Origin: Atrichornis clamosus
Lineage: Eukaryota > Chordata > Aves > Passeriformes > Menuridae
Length of the DNA: 64,000 nt
Assembly: GCA_013400975.1 (NCBI GenBank)
Contig: WBMZ01012201.1
Span: forward strand, 29,101-93,100
Direction: 5' to 3'
Position numbers and translations under genes: made by a program. The notes under the pieces were generated by a model, which did no database searches, was not told the DNA's origin, and saw nothing but the letters and a program-made list of their open reading frames with translations. This document shows positions 36,741 to 48,560 of the stretch, in pieces; positions within the stretch are counted from its first letter, which is position 1; every line of letters begins with the position of its first letter.

Positions 36741-39700
36741 CACAGTTTCCCAGAGCTCTGCCAACAGACTTTTTTTTTTTTTTTTAACAAATATATTTTC
36801 AGACCCCATCTAGCCCAAAGTGTGCTATATTCTCCACCTAGACACGGGTGTAGCATTACAGGCCCTGGATGAAGCTGTGGGGAGGAGGAAGGATGACCTG
36901 AGTTCCCGTCAGGCACTTTTACCATAATCTCTGGGGCTTTACCCTCTGACCTGGGTTTAACCACACGTGGTGAGAACACAGACAGGGCTCCAGCCACTTT
37001 GACCCTGCTGCCTGCACTTCTCCTCGTGCAAAGCACCACTTTGCTTCTCAGGTGCCAGCGTGATGGGAGCAAAAGCTGTGTCTGAGTACTTGCTGAGCCT
37101 TTCTCTCCTCCATCAAACTACCCCAACTCACAGCAGTGCCCTGGCAGGGCTGGACTGGATGGAAAGAAATGAAGCTCTGTGTTGGACCAGCTGACCATCC
37201 CACTTTCCCAACAGCCATCCCTCTCCCAAACTCCTCAGCTGCTGGCCCTGGGCTCCAGGAGCTGCTTTGCTTCTGGGCTGGGTAAGGACATCCCCCCACC
37301 CTCACATAAGCACCCTCTGGGGATCTTTCTGAAGTACATCCCTTGGTGAAATAAAATGTTTTCCTTAGTAAAGCCACTTCCTTTTGGTTGGACTTCAATG
37401 ATCCTAGTGGGTCCCTTCCAACTCAGGATATTCTATGATCCTGTGATCTCACGAATTTTTAGATCCTTCTTCTGGTGACAAAGGACACATCACTGGATCT
37501 CTGTCACTGCATCAGTTGCAAGAATTCTGCAGATAAACCCAGATCCACCTTCGGCTGTTCGATTGAAGGAATTCCAACTGGTCCCAGTTTTGTGAGATCT
37601 GAGTGTGGGAGAAAAAAGCCCAGATTCCCAGGATGCTTTTGCATTGCTGGGAGCTCCATTTACTTATGTGTGACTTCTTTAGCTCTAATCTGCCACTTTG
37701 CTGTTGTGGAGCTGGAGCTAACACATAAATAAGGCAATTAAAACAGGGAGAGTCCTGTGAAACCTCTCTGCACTGTCACTCCTCAGAACCAAACCAGATT
37801 TTAGGAGCTCGTCAGTGGCCATTTCCATTTTCTCACCTGAAACCGTAATCTTCTCTTTGTGCTTTTGTGCTTTCTGTCACTTCCATAGCAACCAGTTGTG
37901 ATGGCTCCGAGGATTATCACTTCAGGAAGGAAATAAGCAGTGATGGAAGAAAGAAAGGATCTAGTTTTCACTCTGATCCTGCTTTTATGATGGTGGGGTA
38001 AACGAGTGCAGATAAAATAGTGTTCTTAGCTCTCAGATGATCTCCAGACAGTCCATAAGCTGAAAGGGTAGGCACAAAGTTGGGTTTGCTTCCTCCTTTT
38101 GTGTGAGTCATTGTATTTGGGGCTTCTAGCTGAGCCAAAACAATATGAGAAACACATCCACCAAGAGCCTGCTCACCTTGCTTGGCTGACCTGTCCAGCT
38201 CAATCAGTTCATGCAATCAAATTGACTCTCCTCAGAAAGGATCACTAGTCTGGCACTAATGCAGCACAAAATATTTGTGCAAATTCCTCAGTAATGAAAA
38301 CATTCTGAGGAAAGGACCTGGATAATACATGCTCAGTGGTCACATGGTGAAGACTGGGAAAACAAACAGAAAAGTTTCCTGAGCTTTTGGCTGGACCCAA
38401 CTCATAGAAGAGTCCTTTAGGTAACTGTATTAACTCAACTTTTAGAGATCACAAGGAACATCTTATTTCTTTCCAGTACCTCAGTCAGATCAAGCAACCC
38501 AAATATCTGGAGCCATAAGAAACAAAATTGGGAATACTGCAGGGAAGAAGGTGTAGTGTGAGCCCACCAGGCTAAATCTGCCAGAAGGGTGCAAAGCAGT
38601 ACAACTCCCTCAAAGTGCTGGAGGAGGATCAGGGGCAGCTGAAACAGGGTTAATGATGTGAGTAATCAGGTTCTGGGGTAACAACACTAGGGACAGAGAG
38701 AGACCCTTCTCTGGAGGAGAAGGATGGGAACAGGGGGGAGAGCAATGGAAATCTGTAAGTCACCAGCGGGCTGCATTAGTCTCTGAGCTGGTAGTGATAA
38801 TGCTACCAGGATCCAGAGTCAAACAGGGACAAAACCTCCTGCTTCTTGACTGCCATCCCTCTGCTGCAGACGCGGCCCTGCAAGTCTGCCACACCTGGGT
38901 CTCCACAGTCATTTGTGTCCCCCCTTGCAATGCCAGGCATCAACACCCACCAGGACACCAGCGTGGAGGGCTCTCTGTGCTGCTGTTGTTGTCCTGAAAG
39001 GTCACTGTAATTTGTACTATTTTTTCCCAGAAGTGACAGTGTGTTCTGAGGAAAAATGCATTATTTGAGGTGCTCAACACACTGATTTTTTTTTTTTTTT
39101 TTGTCGTCACAGGTGCAGCGACAAACGAAATGGAAAACAAGTTCATTCCTTCATCAGGGTACTGTTACTGCTAAGCCTGACTAATCACCCCATGACAGCA
39201 GCAGAAATCTGCTGGGGAAGGAGCTCTAAGGTAGGAATGGTAGAGCCCATATCCCCTCTTCCTGCTCTGCCCACTCCAGGGGGACCAGGCCAGGCCCTCC
39301 ATGCCTGCTGCCCCCTCCCAAAGAAGCCAGCTCCTGCACACACCTGTGTATCTCATCCCGTTAATAAATGTTTTCTGAAGGGTACAAAACATCTACAAGA
39401 GGGGAGCCTCATGCTGCATCTATATTCTGGTTCAGGGCTGTGGAGAAGTAGCTTGATTTTTTTTTTTTTTCTTTTCTTGGGAGGAGGTGGTTTGTTGTGA
39501 GGGTTTCCTTCTGGCAGTGGCATGCTCAGCGAGGGCAGCAAGGCTGGCTCCCTCTCCCCCAGCAGCCTGTTTTCCTGGGGAACGGCCTGCTCTGCCTGGT
39601 GTGGGGCACCTGTACCCCACTGCATTCCCTGGGAGCCCTGAGGAGCTGGGTGACACGCCGGCAGATGGCTCCAGGCTATCCAGGAAGCCTCATCCCGCTG

Positions 39701-42399
39701 TCCTCCTGTGTCCATCCATGAGCCAAGGCAGTGGGAAGGAGTCACAGGCACACCACTCCACCACAGCCGTGTGCCAGCAGCCCCGGGCAACCTGGCTGAA
39801 AGGAAAAGGCTGTTTTGGTGGGGAGTGAGAGGAGCAGACCATGGTGGGTTGTTGATGCCTGCGTCACCACCACTCATTATTTCATTGTGACTCCTGGTTT
39901 GGCAGGAAAGTTCCAGCACTGGTGTGTTCAGCAGAGGTCACGAGGTGCCACCATCCCAGTGGGTACCTGTGGGTTTGGGGCAGAGCTGCCAAGCTGGGTC
40001 TGGCCACAGGTGTGGCACCGGGCAGGCGGTGTCACACCTTCCCCCCCTCCCAAAGTGCTGCCACACCAAGCTGACAGCACCAGTTTGGGTAGGGTTGAAA
40101 TGACCTTGAAAACCTGGAGAGAAAGCTATTTGCATGTGCACTTTAGGAAATATCGCCAAGGAGCCTAACGAAGGCTCCAATCACAAATCACCTTCAAGCG
40201 TGCAGTAGTGACAAAGGGGAGCTCAGACCCACGAGCAGGGTAATGCACTGAACTAATACATATTCACCATCTCTCACGTGGAGGTTGCATCATTCAGATC
40301 TGCTTCATTCTTCATAGCCTGATCCAAGACTGGGCATGCATAATCTTTTTTTCTTTTTGTTCAAGGCTGTGCTGGAGAACCGTGGTTCCAATTCTGTTTA
40401 CCAGGCTCTGCTGTTAAGATTGTTTAGTTGAGGACTCAGGTGTGGTGTGTTATAAAGGATTAGTTTCTTGATGGGCATGTGGCACAGGTACATATAAAAT
40501 GAATGTTTTTCTTGTTGAAAACTTTTGGGGAAAAGCTATGCCAGGATATATTTAGCAGAAATCCCCAAAGGAACATTTTTCAGAATGTTTCTCTTAAACC
40601 TCTACACATCAGGGACATGACTGTCCTCTACATGGAGGCCTTTTCCACCACTTTGACAATGTAAAATGTCCTCCAGGGAACAAGCAACATTTTGGTTCCT
40701 TTTTGTTAAACCTTTTTTTTTTTTCCTCTTAGATGAAAAGAAAAGAAAGACAAGGTGAGAGAATAATATAAAAAAAGAGAGACAAAAAATTTGCTAGGAT
40801 GTGTAGGGAGGACAACATGCAAACCCAGAACTGCAGGGTCAAATAAAAGTGAGGCTGGAATAGAAATAGTTAGGTTGCACAGTCCCATGAAGCAGGACCA
40901 GATGGACAGGAACTTGCTGTATTGCAGGTCTGAAACAGTCCAAATCTGTGCTGAAAACTCCCCCAAGCCCTCCCTCCCCATAAAAGCTTGCTTTCTCCTT
41001 TCACCTTTGTCTGTTCCTTTAGGTGAAAGATGGCAGAAACCTATGGAGCACAGGTGGAGGAATACAGAAAGCTTGTGGTGCATGCAGACAAAAGACACAA
41101 AAGAAAGGCTGGTGATGTATGAAGCCAATAACTAAAGCTTTTCACACAAGCTTCTTCCTTAATTACTGTATTTAGCGCCACTGGCGCAATCAAGGACACA
41201 GAGCTGTGACTGTTCAGTCAGTCGTGACAGACCCAGAGCAGTACAACCTCATCCCCACTCCTCAGTGCCTTCCCTGAAGCCTTTCCAAGAGCATCCCTCA
41301 TTCTCCAGCCCTGCAGCCTAGAAAACAAGTCAAGGATGGACACTGAGCTGTACCGGGATGCTCGGTACGCTGAAATGACTACTGTCAATATGCCACGTTG
41401 TATCAAATACCTACAAGCCACAGAAATCCCCAAAGCTCAAACCAACCTTAACTCTGGCTGCATTTCCATATTACAATTCCTTGGAATTGCTTCCTTGGGA
41501 AGCAGATTTCACTTAAAAGGTGCCCTCCTGCTCTCCTCTCTGCTGCTGTACGTACAGCTCCCTCCACCCAGCTGTGACCATCTCTGTGTTTGCTCCTCAT
41601 TCTAAGATAACTTTGATAAATGACATGTTTAAAAAAAAATAAAGTCTGTATTTTGGGGGTTTTTGGAGGGGGGGTTAGTGAGCTAAGACAATTTAGAGCT
41701 ATTTTTTCCCAAATGCTCACCAAAAGCATTGGGCTTTAAATTGAATGCCTTGGTTGCCGAGGGATCTCGTTCTGCAAAAACAAAGATCAGATAGTAGTTC
41801 TTGTTACAACATGAAGTACTTGAGCTGTGGAATAACTCCAAGTTCATGTTGTTTGGGAAACCCCATTATTATTACACTCCTCTTTAATTTCCTGACTTCC
41901 TCATAGCTCGTCTTCCAACCCGAACTTTGCATCTTTTTCTCCCTTTCCCATCGCTTAGTTGTAACTAATGAAAGAGAGAGGAGGTAAATGTTAAAGTTAA
42001 TTTCAATAGAGCAACCAAATTCCTTACCAACGGTTGTTATTTTCTGACTTCCACTCAAATTTAACCATCTCACTCTCAAATATCATTGCAAATGCACCGC
42101 ATTCATGCCAAGGCTCAAGGGATTTGTTCAGAATGAAAATGAGGTGGAAAAACTGCACCTGTGCAGGTACTGGCTTCATTCTGCTCCCTCCAAAGTCCAT
42201 AGGCACCTTACCACCCATCCCAGCTGAAGCTGGAGCACTCCCAAGAGAGGAGTGTGAGCTGATAAACTCCAGGGAGAAATGGACTGGCAGGGCCATCAAA
42301 AATAGGATAATGGGAATTAGCTGAATAAGACATAAATGTCCTCTTCCTACAGCCCTGTTCCTCGTCACTGTCCTGCAGCAAAAGTAACTAAATTAAGCA
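36741..42399. other. intergenic DNA with one CR1 tail
   Basis: No gene was recognised. Besides the CR1 tail at 37385-37448, T runs occur near 39085-39102 and 39460-39470. Confidence 0.5.
37385..37448 (+). mobile_element. CR1 LINE 3' tail fragment
   Basis: GTTGGACTTCAATGATCCTA, GTGGGTCCCTTCCAACTCAG and GATATTCTATGATCCTGTGA form a short CR1 terminus in sense orientation. Confidence 0.9.
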
Positions 42400-42519
42400 G
42401 AAGAACCTTTAGGAGGAATATGACGGGAAACGAAATCCTGACAGCCAGGTCTGGTAGGTTCCCAAATGTCCCTCAAGGGAAGCAGCGGACACTTGAGTCA
42501 TTTGAACAATAGACTGGAC

Positions 42520-42625
42520 CAAGTGCTGGAAAATAGACAGGAGGGAACAAATCTGCATTAGCAGAGGGACGTCTCAGATGACCTCACAGGTTGTTTCCAT
42601 CGGTAAATCTGGGACTCTGTGACGA
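42520..42625 (+). mobile_element. possible degraded CR1 3' tail
   Basis: CTCAGATGACCTCACAGGTT, then a TTCCATC and a CTGGGACTCTGTGA, resemble a decayed CR1 terminus. Similarity is weak, so the assignment is tentative. Confidence 0.3.
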
Positions 42626-45600
42626 GATCTGAGCCAGAGGAGGGCTGTGGCAACATCACCAATGGATACACCCATATCATGTGTGTGGGAGCTCGGAGTG
42701 ACCACACTGACCTATGTGTTACATGAATGACAACTCATATTCTCAGAGCATTTTAGTGTGGAAACTGCTTTCCATCACCCGTAGATTTGGGATCTGACTT
42801 GTGTGTGCACTTCACCACCCAGCCCGTGTCCTAATTACAGGGCAAGGGAAGAGACCTAGGATATCTGTGCCACTTAGTTGTTTTTCATAGCTAAAATACT
42901 AGACCAGGCTCAGTGGCTTTTGGGGCCTTCCAGATTCCCTTTCTTCGTCTTTCAGTGTTTGACTTTTGGGTGCCTCCATCTGGGAATTTTTGGGGAAGGA
43001 AGTGCCCACAAGTCTATTGATCTTAATCCAGGAACAACAAAATGTAGGCCTTTCTCCCAGCACCATGAATTTAAAAAGTCACAGTGCAGAAGTAAATAAA
43101 CAAGCAACAAAGATTAAATGGTTTAAGAATCAGGGATCATCTTGGTTTATAATAATGCACACAATCCACCTGCTAGATTGTAATACTCTTAGTATCAACT
43201 TCATCCCTTCAAGGATTTTAATTCTCAAACAAACCCTCCTCACACAAGTGAAATAGCAGCATGAGGAAGCAAGGATCTGTTTCCCAAACGTGGGAGAGTT
43301 AGCATTAGACATTCTCTTCCTTATTGCCTGAAAAATGAAGCTCTCCTTCATACCCATGCATGTACATGCCTGCACCCACTTCTGATGGCTCAGCCAAAAG
43401 TCAGGGTTCCAACCCACTGATAACTTCTCTGAGCATCCATTCCCACTCTCCATCACCTCTCCAAGGATAAGGGATGGAGTGCCCCAGTTCCAGCCTTTCT
43501 GTGCTCTGTGTCACCACAATTCAGCACCCTCCATCCATCCAAAAGCATCAGGAACCACTGGGTACCAACAGCTGCCCATCACACTCCAGCACAGGGCACC
43601 CATCCTGCCCGTGGTTCCCCCTCCCATCACTCACCCCTGCAGGAAGGAAGGAGCTCAGCTGTGGAGTCCACCAGGAAAAGCTTCCCTCCTTGTTAGTGAC
43701 TCTTGAAAAGCCTTATTAGCCCCTCATTACCGGGCAGGACTGACAATAAGCAATAATCAACGAGTGATTTAGGCGAAGAAAGAGCTCCTGAGAGTGTCAT
43801 TATTAATTCTGGGAATATACTTTTGTGTGGTACTGAGAAACGGCACTGATTCAGGCTCTGAGCACTACGCAGGGAGTTCAAAGCACACCATGTACCTGTG
43901 TATTCAGGCACACGGGCACGGATGTACATGTGCATTCCCACTCCTGGTGATGCCTGTCAGCCAGGGGAAGAGAAGTGAGTGAGGCTGTACTGCTCTGGTT
44001 GGACTGGGCACGTCTGGAGCCATAACCACACCTGATCCCTTGCCTTGCCCAGCCAGGTGCCAGCTCTGGCCAACGTCCTGCAGTGGCAGCTCTCCTATTC
44101 CCCCGCCACAGCCACCTCCTGCCACCAGAACACAAACACCCGTTTGCTCAGGCATCAAAGACTCAGCCCTTCCCTTCTCTGGGCCTGAGGGAATAGCAAA
44201 GTTTCCTGCAAGTGTTTAAAAAACAGAGGTGGAGCCCTTTGAAATTGAACCCCTCACCTGCTTGGGTTAACCCACTCCAAAAATCCCACCTGTCTGAAAT
44301 TTTATGAGCTTCAGTCCTTTCAGAAGGTGGTCCCTTCTAGACCAGGCACCAGCTTGGCCCCAGGGGTGAAATGCAGGAAGACAAGGTTGAGAGCAGGAGC
44401 TCTCCCCAGCTCCTGCTCCAGCACAGCCCCTGCTGCTGGCACATGAGGATGTCAGGAGGAACACAGCTCATCTCTGCAAAGACAGGGAATGCTTCTCTTT
44501 AACACTCCAGCCAAGTCCTATTTTGGTGATGCAACTGGGTTTGAACAGGCAAGGGAGTGACTGGGATGGTCTGGACATGCAAGGTCTTCTGCAGAGTGCA
44601 ATTAGGAGCTGCTGTGATTTCCTCATCAGCTTTGGTAACGGCTGGCGTGACAGGGGAAAAAACTGGTAACACTGGAAGCTTTTATCCTTTTAGTGAGATT
44701 TCATTCCTCCAGCAAACAACGTGCACCTGAAAGTATGATCTCAGAGATCACAAACTCAGGTGAGAGCCAGCCCAGCTCACAGGCAAGGCTTGGTGGTGGC
44801 ATTAGAAGCCACATGCTGGCACATCAGCCTCACTCCAATGAGCTCCAAAGCAGCCTAAGTCCTGCACAAATGTGCTGGACACCAGGAAAAAGCCAAATAC
44901 TTTACACACAGCAGGGAAAAAATAAATGGATCTGTGGTCTGCCCATGTGGCTGTGACAGGCAGAGCAGGCATCCGTGGCACCTGGAATCCAGCAGCCAGC
45001 AAGACCAGTGGGAGAGGTGCTGCTAGGGTGCTCTGCTGTGTGGAGAATTGAGGTACAAGGGCACATCCTGCCCTGAGGAACTGGTTAATCCTGCTCGCTG
45101 GAGGGCTGAGTGCAGCCACTGACTTGATTGCATTTAGAGTGTTAAACCAGTTATTGAATCCAATTAGTAGGGTCCTGCATGCAGAGAAGTGGATCCACCT
45201 GGAGACCAGGAGGGTGGATACGGGCTTGTGAAACAGAACCTGTGCTGAAGAACAAGCAGGCATTGCTGCACCACACAACCCCTGTGTCTGCTACCCCACA
45301 GGGGGCTGGAGCTGAGAGAAAGTGGATTTCACAGCTTGTGATTAACTCCCAAAATGTGCCAAGGTGGGCCCGTGTGCAGCAACATGACTCACTTCCTTTT
45401 GAGGACAAACAGTAAGGCTGTGACAAAAGCCCAGTAGTCCCAGGCAATTTCCCCTCACTCCCACAGGTCCAGCGGCACGAACAACCTCGTAGGCCTGTTG
45501 CACCAACACTTCCATCACAGGACCCCCCTCCTCCTGCCTGGGACATCCCAGCACCTCCCACCACTTGTGCCACTGATGGCAGGGGGCCAGGGATAAAAGA

Positions 45601-47469
45601 GACACCGGGATTAAATGCACCGAAACTGCCCAGAGAGCCCCTTCCCACAAACAAGGGGCATGGGGGGACAGCAGCATTCCTGTCTCCTTCCTGCAGCTCT
45701 GATCTTCCCAGGCTGAAATGCAGCATCTGCTCCCTTTTCTCTGGAGAGATCTCTTCCCACCTCATGCTGGACTCTGCTGAAGGGGACCTCCTTCCAAGCA
45801 GCAGTCAGTGGGCAAGGTGGGCCGAGTGGCCTCTGGTCACTAGTCCTGTCCGGTCTCGTGTCCCTCTCTGCTCCTCCTTGTGGGAACACGACCCACTGGG
45901 CCACATCCTCTGAATGCCTGCGACTCATCCTGACTGTCTTTGGTGATTTGCAATAGAGATCTGAGTAATTAAGAACCAAAGCTACATTTCTGTGTCAAAG
46001 GCATTATGAAGACATCACTGTAGCCTTTTAAAACCATCTTACCTCAACTAATCCATAGGGAAGCCTTTCTTCCCTCCAGGACAGAGAGACACCCTTTCAC
46101 TCCCCAAATTCAAAGAACACAGAGAGTTTTTAACCTCCCTAGCCCAAAGTTAAGACAAATACCCCACTTTTTTTGACACACCAATAAAGGGAAAGCAGTA
46201 ATGGTCATATAAATGTCTGATCTGTCCAGCATTGAAGTAACTTTGGTTGCTCTGTGTCCTTCTTCCTGTTGTGCTCACTTTTCATGAGCAGAGAGCAGAA
46301 ATGTTCATGGAAAATGGATTTCAAAGGCGTGTGCATAACTGTTCCTGGAAATCTAATTTTACATTTTCAATAAAATCATCTGCTACCGTACAAGGGTTGA
46401 ACAGGAAAAACCCAAGAAGACACTTAGCTGACCACTGCACAATTAGCTTCACTGGGTCCAAAAAGCAGCAAATGTGAATGTGTCCCAACAAATGTAACAG
46501 TAATATTGTTAGGCAAGCAGGAAAAAGCAGCTAAGATCAAATGATTAATTTTTTTTTTTTTAATGTGGTATGAACAGAAAGGTTTAAATCTCAGTTTTTT
46601 CAAGATGTTGCTTGCAGGTGCAGATCTGTTTGGAAATCCAGCAAGTGCCTGGGGATAATGGCTGTGAGAAGCCCTAGATACCCATATACCTATCGAGTGT
46701 GTAGACGAGCTCACCAAATGATAATATCATGTTACCTTACCAGAAAATGGGAAAGAAATTATCAGAGAATAGGCAAAAAAGATACTTTGCTAGAATTTCT
46801 GAAATCCCTTCTAGCTCTTGACTAAGGTATTTTTCTTGTCACAGAATAAACCAAGGACTGTTAAAAAAACCAGTTGCCCAGGGTAGCGGAAAGGGATGTA
46901 AGACAGAAGAGCTAAAAAAGCACCCCAGCATGATACAGGAAAAGCTCCATCAAAAATAATGAATATAAATTCACTGCCTCAGTGGCTGAAGAAACAAAGG
47001 ATGAGATTGTCTGGCTCTGGACGTTGGAGCTTTAATGTGCTGTTAATAATGTTTATATCATAAAGCAGCGTCGCTGCATTAGCTTTGATTTAGCAACGCC
47101 AGTTTACATCAGCTGAGGAAGCCATCCGTAAATTCAGCTCCACAAATGTAAATACAGCGAAGGGAGAAAGGCTTGGTCATCCCTGGAGGACGTAAGAAGG
47201 GGCCTGCTGGGCTGACCTGGGTGCTCCCTGGTGCCCACCCTCCCGTCACAGCTTTGTCACCTGCCTGTGAGGTGCAAAGGGGACATGTGGTCTGTGTGGC
47301 TCGGCTCTGGCTGTGCAGCTCCATCCCTCCACTGCCGGCAGTTCTGCTTGACTTCGCTCCAGCTGTGCCCCACTCCAGCTGTGCCCCACTCCGGCCTCAC
47401 AGGGGCCGAGCCTCAGAAACTCCCCAAAACTCCAAGTGTCAGTGGAAGAAATTTTAGGATGAGACTATA
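42626..47469. other. intergenic DNA without supported genes
   Basis: No gene was recognised, including the 204-codon minus-strand frame near 45.2-45.8 kb. A T run at about 46550-46561, an AT-rich candidate conserved patch at 47020-47125 and a short duplication of ACTCCAGCTGTGCCCC near 47355-47390 are the visible structures. Confidence 0.5.
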
Positions 47470-48560
47470 AAAGTGATATTACCAGATTGCTGGGACCAGA
47501 CGGTTTCACTCAAGAGCTCTGAGGGAACTCAGACTTGAAATTGCTGACCTATTCAGTACAATGCCACAGCAGCTGTTGAAATGGCGAGGCACCACAGGAA
47601 TGGAAAGTGGCAAATGTTACATTCATTTTTAAAAGGGGCTTATAGAGGTCATCCAGAAACCTGTGGGCTGGGAAGCCGGGCAAGGTGAATTGACACAAAG
47701 CATAACAAAAAGCAGAAAAGCTAAAAGTATGATAGAATGGGAGAGAGCAAAGTTTGTTGAGTGAGAACTCAGGAACTGCAAATCCATTCGTGTCAAGGCC
47801 TGGGCAACTTGACATATTCATAAAAGATCCAGCTGCAACCAGGTGGAGAGTAATCTCAGAAAACTGAATGGCAGGTTGATGAAATAACCTATGAAGCTCA
47901 CCAGCAGCAAATAAAAAGCCAGGACTATGAGAAACACCAACCTGAGCCATACAAAGACTGTCAAGGGCTCTAAATTAACATCAGGCAGGAAGGAAACCTC
48001 AGTCACTGAGTTTGCTGAAAACTCCAGCTCACTGCTCAACAGGGGTCAACAATGCAAAAAAAAAGCTTTAGGAATGACTACAGAATGAAGATAGAATGAG
48101 TGTCCCCTAGGGTACCCTGCCTCAAACACACGGTGTCCACCAAGGAGGATGTAGAAGAATCCAAGAAGACACAGAGGAGATGGCAGAGAAACTACAGCAG
48201 AGTCCTTCTTCTTGGTCACCTCAGCTGAGGAGGGATGTGAGAGAGATCCTGACAACACATGAGCAACATGGAGGTGTGAACAGGAGATCATTTTTTGTGT
48301 CTGCTATCACAAGGGAGAGGCAGCACAACCCAATCTGTTGGGTTAGAGGTTTGATCCAAAGAAAAGGACGTACTTCTTTCACACCATGCAAAATTGAATT
48401 ATGACACTTGTCACAGGATGCTGTGAAGACCAGAATTATAAAAGAATTCCAGAAGGGGATAGCCAGATTCTTGGAGGCTTGACCCATCTGCAGCTGTTAA
48501 ACACAATGACCCAAATGCCAGTCAAAAATCCCCCAAACCACAGTCTTCTCTCTACTGAGC
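47470..48560 (+). pseudogene. ancient degraded CR1/L3-like LINE
   Basis: Near 47490-47660 broken frames read fragments such as PDGF, EWKVANVTFIFKRG, which resemble the reverse-transcriptase PDG...W..ANV.PIFKKG region of CR1-clade LINEs. Near 48365-48480, AAAGGACGTACTTCTTTCAC, CACAGGATGCTGTGAAGACC and the GATTCTTGGAGG segment resemble the 3' part of old amniote CR1/L3 elements. Both ends point to sense orientation on the plus strand. It is full of indels and stops, with no intact frame. Boundaries are approximate. Confidence 0.65.

Noticed and set aside
39353..39919. 188-codon minus-strand open frame
   Set aside because: It crosses a T/A run as poly-Lys and has no recognisable family.
45151..45765. 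204-codon minus-strand open frame
   Set aside because: Low-complexity Gly/Ser/Cys composition, no known domain, and several competing frames.
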